Shown: one piece after another, positions 26,433-34,636 of the stretch
Layout: each line of letters begins with the position of its first letter
How positions within the stretch are numbered: position 1 is the first letter of the stretch
Origin: Galbitalea soli
GTDB taxonomy: Bacteria > Actinomycetota > Actinomycetes > Actinomycetales > Microbacteriaceae
DNA: 64,000 bases
Assembly (NCBI RefSeq): GCF_010686725.1
Contig: NZ_JAAGWZ010000003.1
Span: 124,001 to 188,000, forward strand
Reading direction: 5' to 3'
The notes under the pieces: generated by a model
What the model was told of the DNA's origin: nothing
Seen by the model: only the letters and a program-made list of their open reading frames with translations
The model's database searches: none
Made by a program: the position numbers and the translations under genes

Positions 26433-26464
26433 CGGCACCTGGGCTGCCGGGCGAACGGGTGCCG
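26433..26464. terminator. Hairpin between convergent alcohol dehydrogenase and deaminase genes
   Basis: A 7-bp perfect inverted repeat, CGGCACC (26433-26439) and GGTGCCG (26458-26464), starts immediately after the dehydrogenase stop and lies 17 bp from the end of the converging deaminase gene. It has no U-tract, but it could stop transcription from both sides. Confidence 0.45.
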
Positions 26465-26480
26465 TCGGCGCGGCCTCCGC

Positions 26481-26951
26481 TCACTCCTCGCCGATGTCCT
26501 CGTTCCAGAGTTCGGGATTCGCGCGGATGAAGTCGCCCATGATCGTGATGAGTTCGGGGTCGTTGATGGTCGTGACCTCGGTGCCGTTCTCGGCGAGCCA
26601 GTCCTGACCGCCGAAGAAGTTGACGGTGTCGCCGACGACGACGCGGCCGATCCCGAACTGGCGCACGAGGCCGGAGCAGTACCAGCACGGCGACAGCGTG
26701 GTGACCATCGTGGTCTTCCGGTAGCTCTTCTGGCGCCCCGCGTTGAGGAAGGCCGCCGTCTCGCCGTGCAGCGCCGGGTTGTCGCCCTGCACCCGCTGGT
26801 TGTGGCCGCTGCCGAGGAGCCTGCCGTCTTCGTCGAAGAGCGCGGCGCCGATCGGAATGCCGCCCTCGGCGAGACCCTTCAGAGCCTCGCCGATGGCGAC
26901 CGCCAGCTTCTCCTGGTCGCTCGCGTAGACGGTGTCGGAGGGGGTGGTCAC
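26481..26951 (-). CDS. Cytosine/nucleoside deaminase of the yeast Fcy1 type
   Basis: This 156-residue zinc deaminase has HGETAAFLNAGR (zinc His and catalytic Glu) and TLSPCWYCSGLVRQFGI (two zinc cysteines). The following block VVVGDTVNFFGGQDWL closely resembles yeast cytosine deaminase Fcy1, and is unlike the large bacterial amidohydrolase CodA. The GTG start at 26951 overlaps the upstream permease gene by GTGA. With that permease, the pair takes up cytosine (or a related base) and deaminates it to uracil. A guanine or isocytosine-type substrate is possible. Confidence 0.85.
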   Translation of the reverse strand: MTTPSDTVYASDQEKLAVAIGEALKGLAEGGIPIGAALFDEDGRLLGSGHNQRVQGDNPALHGETAAFLNAGRQKSYRKTTMVTTLSPCWYCSGLVRQFGIGRVVVGDTVNFFGGQDWLAENGTEVTTINDPELITIMGDFIRANPELWNEDIGEE

Positions 26952-28402
26952 GCCACCTCGTCCGCCGCGTCGACGCCGATGATCAGCTCGGGCTCGTCGG
27001 CGAGCGGGCCGCCGAGGGCGGGCTTCAGCGCCTTGAACAGCACGTAGTACAGCACTCCGGCCAGCAGGAAGCCGACCAGCGGCGTGAGGTCGCCGATGGC
27101 GGGGTTGGCGTACTGCACCGGCGGCGTGGTCGCGTGGGCGATGATGCCGACGAACTGCACCTGGTCGCTGAACAGCCAGATCGAGACGACCCCCGCCACG
27201 ACCATGGCGATGACGCCGGCCGCGTTGCGGTATTTGGCGTGGTCGGGCACGAGCTCGGCGATCGAGGTGCCGCGGCGCAGGTAGCGGTCGACGAGCACGA
27301 TCCCCAGCCAGGGCGCGATCCAGTAGGCGATGACGAGCAGGAAGTCCTCGTACTTCGTGCCGGCGTCGGCGAGGGCGCTCCAGGCGATGAAGAAGCCGAT
27401 CACGCCGAAGCCCAGTGCCACGATCGCGCGGCGCAGCGAGAACCGGATCTTGATGCCCGCCGCAAGGAACGACATCGCCCCGGAGTAGATGTTGAGCGCG
27501 TTGGCCGCGATCGCCCCGATGCAGATCGCGATCAGGGTGAGGTCGCGGATGACCGGCGGCATGCTCGACACGAACGAGGTGGTGGGGTTGCCGGCGTCGA
27601 AGCCCGCGATCGTCGCGGCTGCCGCGCCCGCCGCCATGAGCACGGTGCACGAGACGAAGTTGCCGATGCCGGCGCCGAGCCCGATCTTCAGAGGACTCGT
27701 GGCCTTCGGCAGGTAGCGGCTGTAGTCGGAGGCGTAGGGGTTCCAGCCCGCGGCGTAGCCGAAGGCGGCGGCGACGGTCAGCGTGAAGCCGCCGAAGCTG
27801 AAGCCGCTGCTCGCGTGCGGGCCGACGATGTTCGCGTGCGAGAGCACGGTGATCGTTGCGATGAGGAAGATGATGCCGAGGATGATCGACGCGTAGCGCT
27901 CGAACACCTGCACGAGATCGTGCCCCACGAACGCGACCGCCACCTCGACGACGACGACGATGAGCAGCGCGAGCACGGGCGGCATGCCGGTGAGCGTGGA
28001 GAGCGCGAGCGCCCCGCTCACCGAGTTGACCGCGAACCAGCCGAGGCCGGCCATCACCGTGTTGAGCGCGGACGGCAGGATGTTGCCGCGGCTGCCGAAC
28101 GCGGTGCGGCTCAGCACGAGTTGCGCGAGACCCTCCCGCGGGCCCCAGGTCGAGAGAATCCCCTGCGAGAGGGCGCCGAGAGCGTTGCCGAGCGCGAGCG
28201 CGAGCATCGCCTGCCAGAAGCCGAGGCCGAAGAACGCGATGGCGATCGCCCCCACGAACACGGTCGCGAACTCGAGGTTCGGGGCGGTCCAGGTGGCGAT
28301 GAGTTGCCACGGCGAACCGTGGCGTCGGGAGGCGGGGATCGCTTCGATGCCGCCGGGTTCGACGGTGGTGGCTTTCAAGCGGGGAGCGTCGGTGATGGCC
28401 AT
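26948..28402 (-). CDS. codB: Cytosine/purine permease, NCS1 family
   Basis: This 484-residue, 12-helix NCS1 transporter has the SPWQLIATWTAPNLEFATVFVG entry region, the central AFGYAAGWNPYASDYSRYLP motif of cytosine/purine permeases and NALNIYSGAMSFLAAGI in helix 8. Start at ATG 28402; a GTG at 28408 is possible. It overlaps the deaminase gene by 4 nt, and the pairing with a cytosine deaminase supports a cytosine permease role. A -10-like CATAAAT lies on the minus strand in the 78-bp gap after the threonine aldolase gene. Confidence 0.85.
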   Translation of the reverse strand: MAITDAPRLKATTVEPGGIEAIPASRRHGSPWQLIATWTAPNLEFATVFVGAIAIAFFGLGFWQAMLALALGNALGALSQGILSTWGPREGLAQLVLSRTAFGSRGNILPSALNTVMAGLGWFAVNSVSGALALSTLTGMPPVLALLIVVVVEVAVAFVGHDLVQVFERYASIILGIIFLIATITVLSHANIVGPHASSGFSFGGFTLTVAAAFGYAAGWNPYASDYSRYLPKATSPLKIGLGAGIGNFVSCTVLMAAGAAAATIAGFDAGNPTTSFVSSMPPVIRDLTLIAICIGAIAANALNIYSGAMSFLAAGIKIRFSLRRAIVALGFGVIGFFIAWSALADAGTKYEDFLLVIAYWIAPWLGIVLVDRYLRRGTSIAELVPDHAKYRNAAGVIAMVVAGVVSIWLFSDQVQFVGIIAHATTPPVQYANPAIGDLTPLVGFLLAGVLYYVLFKALKPALGGPLADEPELIIGVDAADEVA

Positions 28403-28480
28403 GAGCACAGCGTATGGCCGCGCCGGTTTGCGAAAAATGGATTTATGCCCGTGAACGGACTTTTAACGCAGATGTAACAC

Positions 28481-29551
28481 TCAGGCGGCGCGGCGCAGTT
28501 CCTCGGCGATGACGGCGACGAACGCGTCGACGTCGGCCTCCGTGGTGTCGAAGGCGGTCATCCACCGCACCTCGCCGGCCGCGCGATCCCAGTCGTAGAA
28601 GCGCACCCGCTCGCGGATGCGGTCGGAGACGGCCGGGTCGAGGATCGCGAACACCGCGTTCGCCTGCGTGGGCTGGCTGAAGGAGAGCCCGGTGATGCTG
28701 CCGTCGGCGATTCCCGCCTCGAGGGATGACCGCAGCCTCGCCGCCATCGCGTTCGCGTGGCCGGCCGACCGCAGGTAGAGCCCGTCGCTGAGCAGCGCGA
28801 TGAGCTGGGCGCTCGCGAACCGCATCTTGGAGGCGAGCTGCATGTTGAGCTTGCGCAGGTAGAGGAGTCCCTCGGCGACCCCGGGCGTGAGGGCGACGAT
28901 CGCCTCGCCATAGAGCAGGCCGTTCTTGGTGCCGCCGAAGCTGAGGATGTCGACCCCGGCGTCGGTCGTGAAGGCGCGGAGGGGCATCTCGAGGGCCGCG
29001 GCCGCGTTGGAGATGCGGGCCCCGTCGAGGTGCAGCACCATGTCGTGGGCGTGCACGTGGTCGGCGATCGCGCGGATCTCTGCGGGCGTGTAGAGGGTGC
29101 CGAGCTCGGTGGTCTGCGTGATGCTCACCGCGAGCGGCTGTGCGCGGTGCTCGTCGCCCCAGCCCCAGGCCTGCCGGTCGATGAGCTCGGGGGTGAGCTT
29201 GCCGTCCGGGGTGTCGACGGTGAGCAGCTTGAGGCCGCTCACGCGCTCGGGCGCCCCGCCCTCGTCGGTGTTGATGTGCGCGGTGCTGGCGGCGACGACC
29301 GCTCCCCAGCGCGGCAGCACGCTGGTCAGGGCGGTCACGTTTGCGCCCGTGCCGTTGAACACGGGGAAGGTCTCCGCCTGCGCGCCGAAGTGCTCGCGCA
29401 TCACCTCCTGCAGCCGCGCCGTGTACAGGTCTTCGCCGTAGGCGATCTGGTGGCCGCCGTTCGCCGCCGCGATCGCGTCGAGGATCTCGGGGTGGGCTCC
29501 CGCGTAGTTGTCGCTCGCGAAGCCTCGGTAGTTGTCGTCGTGCAGTTTCAC
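28481..29551 (-). CDS. Low-specificity L-threonine aldolase
   Basis: This 356-residue PLP enzyme of fold type I cleaves threonine/allo-threonine to glycine and acetaldehyde. It has the N-terminal FASDNYAGAHPEIL block of the threonine-aldolase/beta-eliminating lyase family, the aspartate strand MVLHLDGARISNAA and the PLP lysine in SFGGTKNGLLYGEA. Length is normal. It stands alone, 78 bp upstream of the permease gene on the same strand, so readthrough into the cytosine genes is possible. Confidence 0.92.
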   Translation of the reverse strand: MKLHDDNYRGFASDNYAGAHPEILDAIAAANGGHQIAYGEDLYTARLQEVMREHFGAQAETFPVFNGTGANVTALTSVLPRWGAVVAASTAHINTDEGGAPERVSGLKLLTVDTPDGKLTPELIDRQAWGWGDEHRAQPLAVSITQTTELGTLYTPAEIRAIADHVHAHDMVLHLDGARISNAAAALEMPLRAFTTDAGVDILSFGGTKNGLLYGEAIVALTPGVAEGLLYLRKLNMQLASKMRFASAQLIALLSDGLYLRSAGHANAMAARLRSSLEAGIADGSITGLSFSQPTQANAVFAILDPAVSDRIRERVRFYDWDRAAGEVRWMTAFDTTEADVDAFVAVIAEELRRAA

Positions 29552-29597
29552 GTGTCCAGTCTCGCCTGTCGGGGGTGGTCGGGACGCCCGTGTCGGG

Positions 29598-30230
29598 TCA
29601 CAGCGTCAGGTGCGCGCCGTTCAGCTCGGCCGCCGGCGCGTCCCAGAGCGGCACGATCGCGGCGGCGAGAGTCTCGGGCGGTGTGCCGTCGGGGCCGATC
29701 GAGCGCACCATGAGGCTCACGGCGGCGGCCGTGCCGCCCGAGCGGAAGCCGGATGCTGCGGCGGTCATCCACGCGTCGGCCGCCGTCTTGAGCACGGCGT
29801 AGTTGGCGCCCGACCAGGTCGGCTTGGCCGCCGAGACCGAGCCGACCGCGACGAGACGCCCGGCCGGGGAGGCGGCGAGGTCGTCGAAGAAGGCGAGGCT
29901 CGCGGAGCGCAGTGTGGTGAGGATCCGCGGCTCGAGCCACGCCCAGTCGGCATCGTCGTGCCCCGCGCGCCACCCGCCCACGAGGTGCACGAGGCCGTCG
30001 ACCGGGCCGACCTCTGCGCGCACGCGGGCGGCGAGCGCGGCGGTCGCCGCGACATCGCTGAGGTCGGCGGCGTAGCGGTGGGTCGCGAGCACCGTGGCGA
30101 GGCGCTCGGCGTCCGAGCCGATCGCGACGACGGTGTGGCCGGCGGCGAGGAGCGCCGTGGCGGTGGCGCGACCGGCGTCGCCGGTCGCGCCCGTGACGAC
30201 GATGGTGCGGGTGGTCATCCGCTCGGTCAC
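29598..30230 (-). CDS. Short-chain dehydrogenase/reductase paired with DUF6421 gene
   Basis: This 210-residue SDR has the coenzyme motif VVTGATGDAGRATATALL at the N-terminus and an active-site region with VGSVSAAKPTWSGANYAVLKTAADAWM, where Tyr and Lys form the YxxxK pair. It is short for an SDR and lacks the usual C-terminal substrate loop. The start is GTG 30230 (4 nt after the upstream stop) or ATG 30218. It follows the DUF6421 gene directly and is surely cotranscribed. I recall this pair from other actinobacteria, but no reaction is known. Confidence 0.75.
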   Translation of the reverse strand: MTERMTTRTIVVTGATGDAGRATATALLAAGHTVVAIGSDAERLATVLATHRYAADLSDVAATAALAARVRAEVGPVDGLVHLVGGWRAGHDDADWAWLEPRILTTLRSASLAFFDDLAASPAGRLVAVGSVSAAKPTWSGANYAVLKTAADAWMTAAASGFRSGGTAAAVSLMVRSIGPDGTPPETLAAAIVPLWDAPAAELNGAHLTL

Positions 30231-30234
30231 CCGA

Positions 30235-31629
30235 TCAGTCGCTCACGACGTGCTCGGTCGTCGCGGTGATGCCCGCGGTCGACTCGATCACGCTCGTCAT
30301 CTTCTTGGCGAGAGCCTCGTAGAACATGGAGAGCGGGAACTCGTCGGCCATGACCGCGTCGGTGAGTCCCTTCGGCGGTCCATCGAGAGGGAGGTCGCGC
30401 ACCGCCCAGCGCGAGGCCGGGTTGGGGGTGAGCGTCGCCGAGACGAGGTCGTAGGCGGCCAGCCAGTGCGCCGTCTTGGGGCGGTCGATGGAGCGCCAGT
30501 AGAGCTCGTTGATCTCGTCGGAGAGCGCCACCACCACGTCGGGCACCTCGGCCCAGTCGATCGCGAGGCGCGTGTCGGTCCAGTGCAGCACGTGGTGCTG
30601 GTGCATCCACGCGAACAGCAGCTGCCCGCCGAGTCCGTCGTAGTTGCGCACGCGACTGCCGGTGATCGCGAACCGGAAGATGCGGTCGAAGATCACCGCG
30701 TACTGCACCAGTTGCGCGTGCTCGCGAATGTCGTCCGGGGTGTCGGCGGCGCGCTCCAGTCGCACGGCCTCGCGGAAGGCGGTGAGGTCGCAGCGCAGCT
30801 CCTCGAGCGAGTACAGGAAGTAGGGCATCCGCTGCTTGATCATGAACGGGTCGAAGGGCAGATCGCCCCGCATGTGCGTGCGGTCGTGGATGAGATCCCA
30901 CATGACGAAGGTCTCTTCGGCGAGCCGCTGGTCGTCGAGCAGTCGTGCGGCAGCGCTGGGCAGCTCGAGCTTGGTGATCTCGGCGGCCGCGCGAACCACG
31001 CGGCGGAAGCGAGCCGCCTCGCGGTCGGCGAAGATCGCACCCCAGGTGAAGGTGGGGATCTCGCGCATCGCGACGGTCTCGGGGAACAGCACGGCCGAGT
31101 TCGTGTCGTAACCGGCGGTGAAGTCGACGAAGCGGATCGGCACGAAGAGCTTGTTGGAGTACGCCCCCGCTTCGAGCCGGGCGATGAACTCGGGCCAGAG
31201 CACCTCGATCAGCACCGCCTCGACGTGGCGGTCGGTTGAGCCGTTCTGCGTGTACATCGGGAACACGACGAGATGCTGAAGCCCGTCGACCCGCTGCAGT
31301 TGCGGCTGGAAGGCGGCGAGCGAGTCGAGGAAGTCGGGGATGCCGAAGCCCCCGTCGCTCCAGCGGGCGAAGTCGCGCGCGCTCGCCTCCAGGTACTCGG
31401 TGTCGTGCGGCAGCAGCGCCCGGAAGGCGAGCAGGGACTCCCGGATCGTCGCCACGAGGTCGCGGGCGGCGGCGTGGTCGGCGGGGTCGGGCACGCTGCC
31501 GTCCTGGGCCTGGAGCGGCTGGAGGGCGCTGACCGCGTCGCGCGCGCGGATCCACTCGGGGCGGGTCGCGATGTCCTCGACGACCTCGGGTTCTCCGACG
31601 ATCGCGTCTGGTGACGTGAGCTGTGACAT
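30235..31629 (-). CDS. DUF6421-family protein
   Basis: This 464-residue cytoplasmic protein of unknown function begins MSQLTSPDAIVGEP with GGAGG well placed upstream. It is mostly helical, with no signal peptide or membrane segment. Conserved-looking polar clusters are FDTNSAVLFPE-like (actual GYDTNSAVLFPETVAMREIP) and MWDLIHDRTHMRGDLPFDPF, whose histidines and acids could bind a metal; WMHQHHVLHWTDTRL adds more histidines. It resembles the actinobacterial family listed as DUF6421. The SDR downstream suggests that the two act on the same small molecule. Confidence 0.7.
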   Translation of the reverse strand: MSQLTSPDAIVGEPEVVEDIATRPEWIRARDAVSALQPLQAQDGSVPDPADHAAARDLVATIRESLLAFRALLPHDTEYLEASARDFARWSDGGFGIPDFLDSLAAFQPQLQRVDGLQHLVVFPMYTQNGSTDRHVEAVLIEVLWPEFIARLEAGAYSNKLFVPIRFVDFTAGYDTNSAVLFPETVAMREIPTFTWGAIFADREAARFRRVVRAAAEITKLELPSAAARLLDDQRLAEETFVMWDLIHDRTHMRGDLPFDPFMIKQRMPYFLYSLEELRCDLTAFREAVRLERAADTPDDIREHAQLVQYAVIFDRIFRFAITGSRVRNYDGLGGQLLFAWMHQHHVLHWTDTRLAIDWAEVPDVVVALSDEINELYWRSIDRPKTAHWLAAYDLVSATLTPNPASRWAVRDLPLDGPPKGLTDAVMADEFPLSMFYEALAKKMTSVIESTAGITATTEHVVSD

Positions 31630-31755
31630 GGCAAACCTCCGATCCGAGTGAGTGTGGCGGCCACGACCGACGCGTGGCGCTCCCTTCCAGCCTATTGGCG
31701 CATTCGAAGCGTTTGGTTGCGCCCTACGCACGATTCGTGCTCTGATCGCGCGGCG

Positions 31756-31776
31756 GCGCGCAGGAATCCTGCGCGC
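31756..31776. promoter_or_regulatory. Palindrome between DUF6421 and AEC carrier genes
   Basis: GCGCGCAGG (31756-31764) and CCTGCGCGC (31768-31776) form a perfect 9-bp repeat around AAT. It lies between divergent genes starting at 31629 (minus) and 31840 (plus). The 3-nt spacing suggests a protein-binding palindrome or a very stable hairpin in the carrier leader. The rest of the 210-bp gap shows nothing I recognise. Confidence 0.4.
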
Positions 31777-31839
31777 GGTTCCGTGGGTGCGGCCCGAGCC
31801 GCGTCGGCGCGCCCGCTCGCGCTACGGCAGACTGAGGGC

Positions 31840-32763
31840 GTGGCGGGCGTACTCACGGGATTCGGCATCATCGGTGCGGTCATCCTCGTCGGCTACGTGA
31901 TCGGCCGCAGCGGCCTCCTGGGCGACAGCGCGCAGTTCGTACTCAGCCGCATCGTCTTCTTCGTGCTCTCGCCGGCGCTGCTCTTCACCGTGCTCGCGAA
32001 GGCCGATGTGCACGAACTGTTCTCGCGACTTCTGGTCGTCTCGGCCCTCTCGGCGGTTGCCGCGATCCTCCTCTTCTTCGCGCTCGCGCGGCTCGTCTGG
32101 CGGCGGCGGGTGGCCGACGCGACGGTGGGTGCAGCCGCCTCGGGGTACGTCAACGCCAACAACATCGGGTTGCCGGTCGCCGTGTACGTGCTCGGCAACC
32201 CGGCGTTCTCGGCGCCGGTGATCCTGTTCCAGTTGCTCGTACTGGCGCCGATCATCCTGACCACACTCGACATCGCGACGAGCGGTGCCGCCTCGGTGCG
32301 CCGCATCCTCCTCCAGCCCGTGCGCAACCCGCTCATCATCGCCTCCGCCCTCGGCGTGATCGTCGCGGTGACCGGGGTGACGATTCCGGCGCCCGTCATG
32401 GAGCCCTTCACCCTCGTCGGCGGTGCGGCCGTGCCGATCGTGCTCATGTCGTTCGGCATGTCGCTGCACGGGCAGCGGGTGTTCGAGCCGGGATCCGCGC
32501 GCATCGACGTCGTCGTCGCGACCGCGCTCAAGCTCGTCGTGATGCCGCTCGTGGCCTGGGTGCTCGGCGCCCTCGTCTTCGGCCTCACGGGCCTCTCGCT
32601 GTTCGCGGTCGTCACCCTCGCGGCTCTGCCCACGGCGCAGAACGTCTTCAACTACGCGCAGCGCTATGACGCGGGCACAACGCTCGCGCGCGACACGGTG
32701 CTCATCACGACGGTCGGATCGATCCCGGTGCTCGTCGTCGTGTCGCTGCTGCTGAACCACTGA
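31840..32763 (+). CDS. AEC-family (auxin efflux carrier-like) transporter
   Basis: This 307-residue membrane protein has about ten helices in two inverted halves, as in the AEC/bile-acid-arsenite superfamily. The first half contains GYVNANNIGLPVAVYVLG, the crossover motif with the NNxGLP pattern, and the second half VGGAAVPIVLMSFGMSLHG and LPTAQNVFNYAQRYDAG. These point to a malonate/malate or organic-acid carrier; the substrate cannot be given. I chose GTG 31840; the frame is open upstream but without a start signal. The 3' end overlaps the converging gene by 59 bp. Confidence 0.85.
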   Translation: MAGVLTGFGIIGAVILVGYVIGRSGLLGDSAQFVLSRIVFFVLSPALLFTVLAKADVHELFSRLLVVSALSAVAAILLFFALARLVWRRRVADATVGAAASGYVNANNIGLPVAVYVLGNPAFSAPVILFQLLVLAPIILTTLDIATSGAASVRRILLQPVRNPLIIASALGVIVAVTGVTIPAPVMEPFTLVGGAAVPIVLMSFGMSLHGQRVFEPGSARIDVVVATALKLVVMPLVAWVLGALVFGLTGLSLFAVVTLAALPTAQNVFNYAQRYDAGTTLARDTVLITTVGSIPVLVVVSLLLNH

Positions 32764-33763
32764 CCGCCGCCGCCACGGCGAGCAGCACGAGCGCAGCGGT
32801 GACGCCCACCGTGAGGGCGTCAGGGTGCACGATCGACTGACCACGCAGCGCCTGCCAGGTCAGCACCACGACGCCGCCGAGGTAGAGACCGACCACCGCG
32901 CGGATGACCGCCACCCGCACCCGCGCCCGGGCGAGTACCGCCACCCGCCGCCCGAGCAGTTCGAGCGCGAGGGCCGCGAGCGGGATCAGCTGCAGAGCGT
33001 GCATGCCGACGAAGTGGGGGATGCGCAGATCGCCGGCGACGGTGCTCCACCCGAGGAGCGGCAGACCCGGGCCGCCATCGGGCCGCCCCACGGTGTGCGC
33101 GCCCGAGACGCCGTGGAAGTCGGCGAGCTGCGCCGGGGTGGGGGAGGTCATGAGGAAAGCGAGGGCCATTCCGAGGAGGGCGATCAGGAGCCCGGCGCGG
33201 ATGGCGAGGGTGCGGGCGGGATCGCCGAGCGGGGCGCGCCAGAGCAGCACGGCGACCGGGATCGCCGCCGCCCAGACCACCACGATCGAGAAGGCCATGA
33301 GGCCCCAGATCATGGTGTGGAACGGCGTGGTCACGTTGAAGTGACTCGTCGTCGCGAACGCCGCTGCGCCGACGATGACCACGATCTCCACAGCGAGGAA
33401 CAGCGACGCGATCGTGCCCGCCCACCAGCCGAGACGCCGCCCCCGCTGGAGCTGCCCGATGAGCCAGGCGAGACTCACCGCGTAGATGAGGATCGAGAGC
33501 GCGAACTTGAGCGGCTTCGCCCACAGCGGCGCGCCGGTGACGACGCGGGGATCGACGACGAGGCCGACGGCGGCCACGATCGCGAGTACCGTCATCGCGG
33601 CGGCGAGCAGGAGGAGTGGCCGGTGCCAGGTGACGGCGGCCGTCGGGCCGGTCGAGTGGGGCGCGCCGGGCGACTGCGGCGCGTCGGGCGACTGCGCCGG
33701 GCCGGTCGACTGCGCCGGGCCGGGCGAGTGGGGCGCGCCGGGCGACTGCGCCGGGCCGGTCAT
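32705..33763 (-). CDS. Seven-helix membrane protein with a Pro/Ser repeat head
   Basis: This 352-residue protein starts with about 40 residues of low-complexity repeats built from GPAQSPGAPHSPG-like units and then has about seven to eight transmembrane helices. Histidines occur in or near helices (FHTMIWGLMAF, FHGVSGAHTVG, PHFVGMHALQLIPL), which could bind a metal or haem. I do not recognise the family with certainty. The ATG lies in the stop of the MerR gene (ATGA), so it is the probable target of that regulator. Its 3' end overlaps the AEC gene by 59 bp; the last ~19 residues lie there. Confidence 0.7.
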   Translation of the reverse strand: MTGPAQSPGAPHSPGPAQSTGPAQSPDAPQSPGAPHSTGPTAAVTWHRPLLLLAAAMTVLAIVAAVGLVVDPRVVTGAPLWAKPLKFALSILIYAVSLAWLIGQLQRGRRLGWWAGTIASLFLAVEIVVIVGAAAFATTSHFNVTTPFHTMIWGLMAFSIVVVWAAAIPVAVLLWRAPLGDPARTLAIRAGLLIALLGMALAFLMTSPTPAQLADFHGVSGAHTVGRPDGGPGLPLLGWSTVAGDLRIPHFVGMHALQLIPLAALALELLGRRVAVLARARVRVAVIRAVVGLYLGGVVVLTWQALRGQSIVHPDALTVGVTAALVLLAVAAAVSGSAAATRRRAPGSIRPS

Positions 33764-34377
33764 GCTGCGCCGCCGTAGCGCAGAGCGGTGACGTGCTCCT
33801 GCGCGATCCGTCGGAGGGCGGCGAACAGGGCGTCACCGAGCACCGTGCCGACGACGACCGTCTCGGCCCGCGCGTTGCGGTCGGGGCGCGTCTCGATCTC
33901 GTCGAGGTCGGCCTCCGCGGCGAGCAGCGCGGCGGCGGCGTAGCGGGCGAACCAGCCGCGGTCATCCGTCTGCCCCACCCGGGCGAAGCTGTCGGCGATG
34001 CGGGCGGCGGCGAGCCGGCCAGGGTTGTCTGGGGCGGCGCACCAGCCGGCGGTCACCTCGCTGATGCGCGCGAGCCCCTCCTCGCTCACTCCCACGGAGC
34101 CGCGCTCGTCGGTGACGGTTCGCTGGGCGATGTCGAAGACCTCGGGCAGCGGCAACTCGGAGTCGATGGCGGCGATGACCCGGGCAGCAGCGGCGACGCT
34201 CAGCCCGCCCACGCCGATGAGCGACTGGATGAGCCGGATGCGCTCCACATGCGTCTCGTCGTAGCTCGCCTGGTTCGCCGCAGCGAGGGCGCCGCCGTGC
34301 AGCAGGCCCTCCCGCAGATAGAACTTGATGCGGCCCACGGGAACGCCCGAGCGGCGGCTCAGTTCGGAGACTCTCAT
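33760..34377 (-). CDS. MerR-family transcriptional regulator
   Basis: This 205-residue regulator has the MerR HTH (VSELSRRSGVPVGRIKFYLREGLLHGG) and a following helix with THVERIRLIQSLIGVGGLSVAAAARV. The C-terminal 130 residues are helical, with no cysteine cluster for metals apart from a single Cys in AGWCAAPDN, so an organic effector is likely. A perfect palindrome sits 4 bp in front of the start codon. It overlaps the membrane-protein gene by ATGA and presumably regulates the two-gene operon. Confidence 0.85.
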   Translation of the reverse strand: MRVSELSRRSGVPVGRIKFYLREGLLHGGALAAANQASYDETHVERIRLIQSLIGVGGLSVAAAARVIAAIDSELPLPEVFDIAQRTVTDERGSVGVSEEGLARISEVTAGWCAAPDNPGRLAAARIADSFARVGQTDDRGWFARYAAAALLAAEADLDEIETRPDRNARAETVVVGTVLGDALFAALRRIAQEHVTALRYGGAA

Positions 34378-34380
34378 AAA

Positions 34381-34399
34381 CGGAAAGTAACACTTTCCG
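34381..34399 (-). promoter_or_regulatory. Palindromic operator of the MerR/membrane-protein operon
   Basis: CGGAAAGTAACACTTTCCG is a perfect inverted repeat with 8-bp arms and a 3-bp centre. Its edge lies 4 bp from the MerR start codon, so bound protein would cover the promoter or the leader start. MerR-type sites usually lie between -35 and -10 with a 19-20 bp spacing, and the 19-bp length fits. Confidence 0.75.
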
Positions 34400-34636
34400 C
34401 TACGCGGCGCAATGAACGAGTGGCCGGCGGGCGTCGCGTTGTGGCGCCTGCGGGACGGCAACTGTGACCGTCACGATCTCGGTTACGTCGGGTCTCATCA
34501 AGCGGTGACCCAGATTTTGGGGCGCATAAAAGAGACATAAGCGATTGAGATAAATAGGCTGTGCTGCCTAAGGTGGGCGCGGTCATATCGGCAGCGGCTC
34601 ACACGCTTGGCCTGTCAACCACGTCGAGGACGGCAC

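Noticed and set aside
26481-28310. 609-codon open frame on the minus strand
   Set aside because: Only the last 156 codons (deaminase) are real; the rest lies in a wrong frame of the permease gene, with Arg-rich text.
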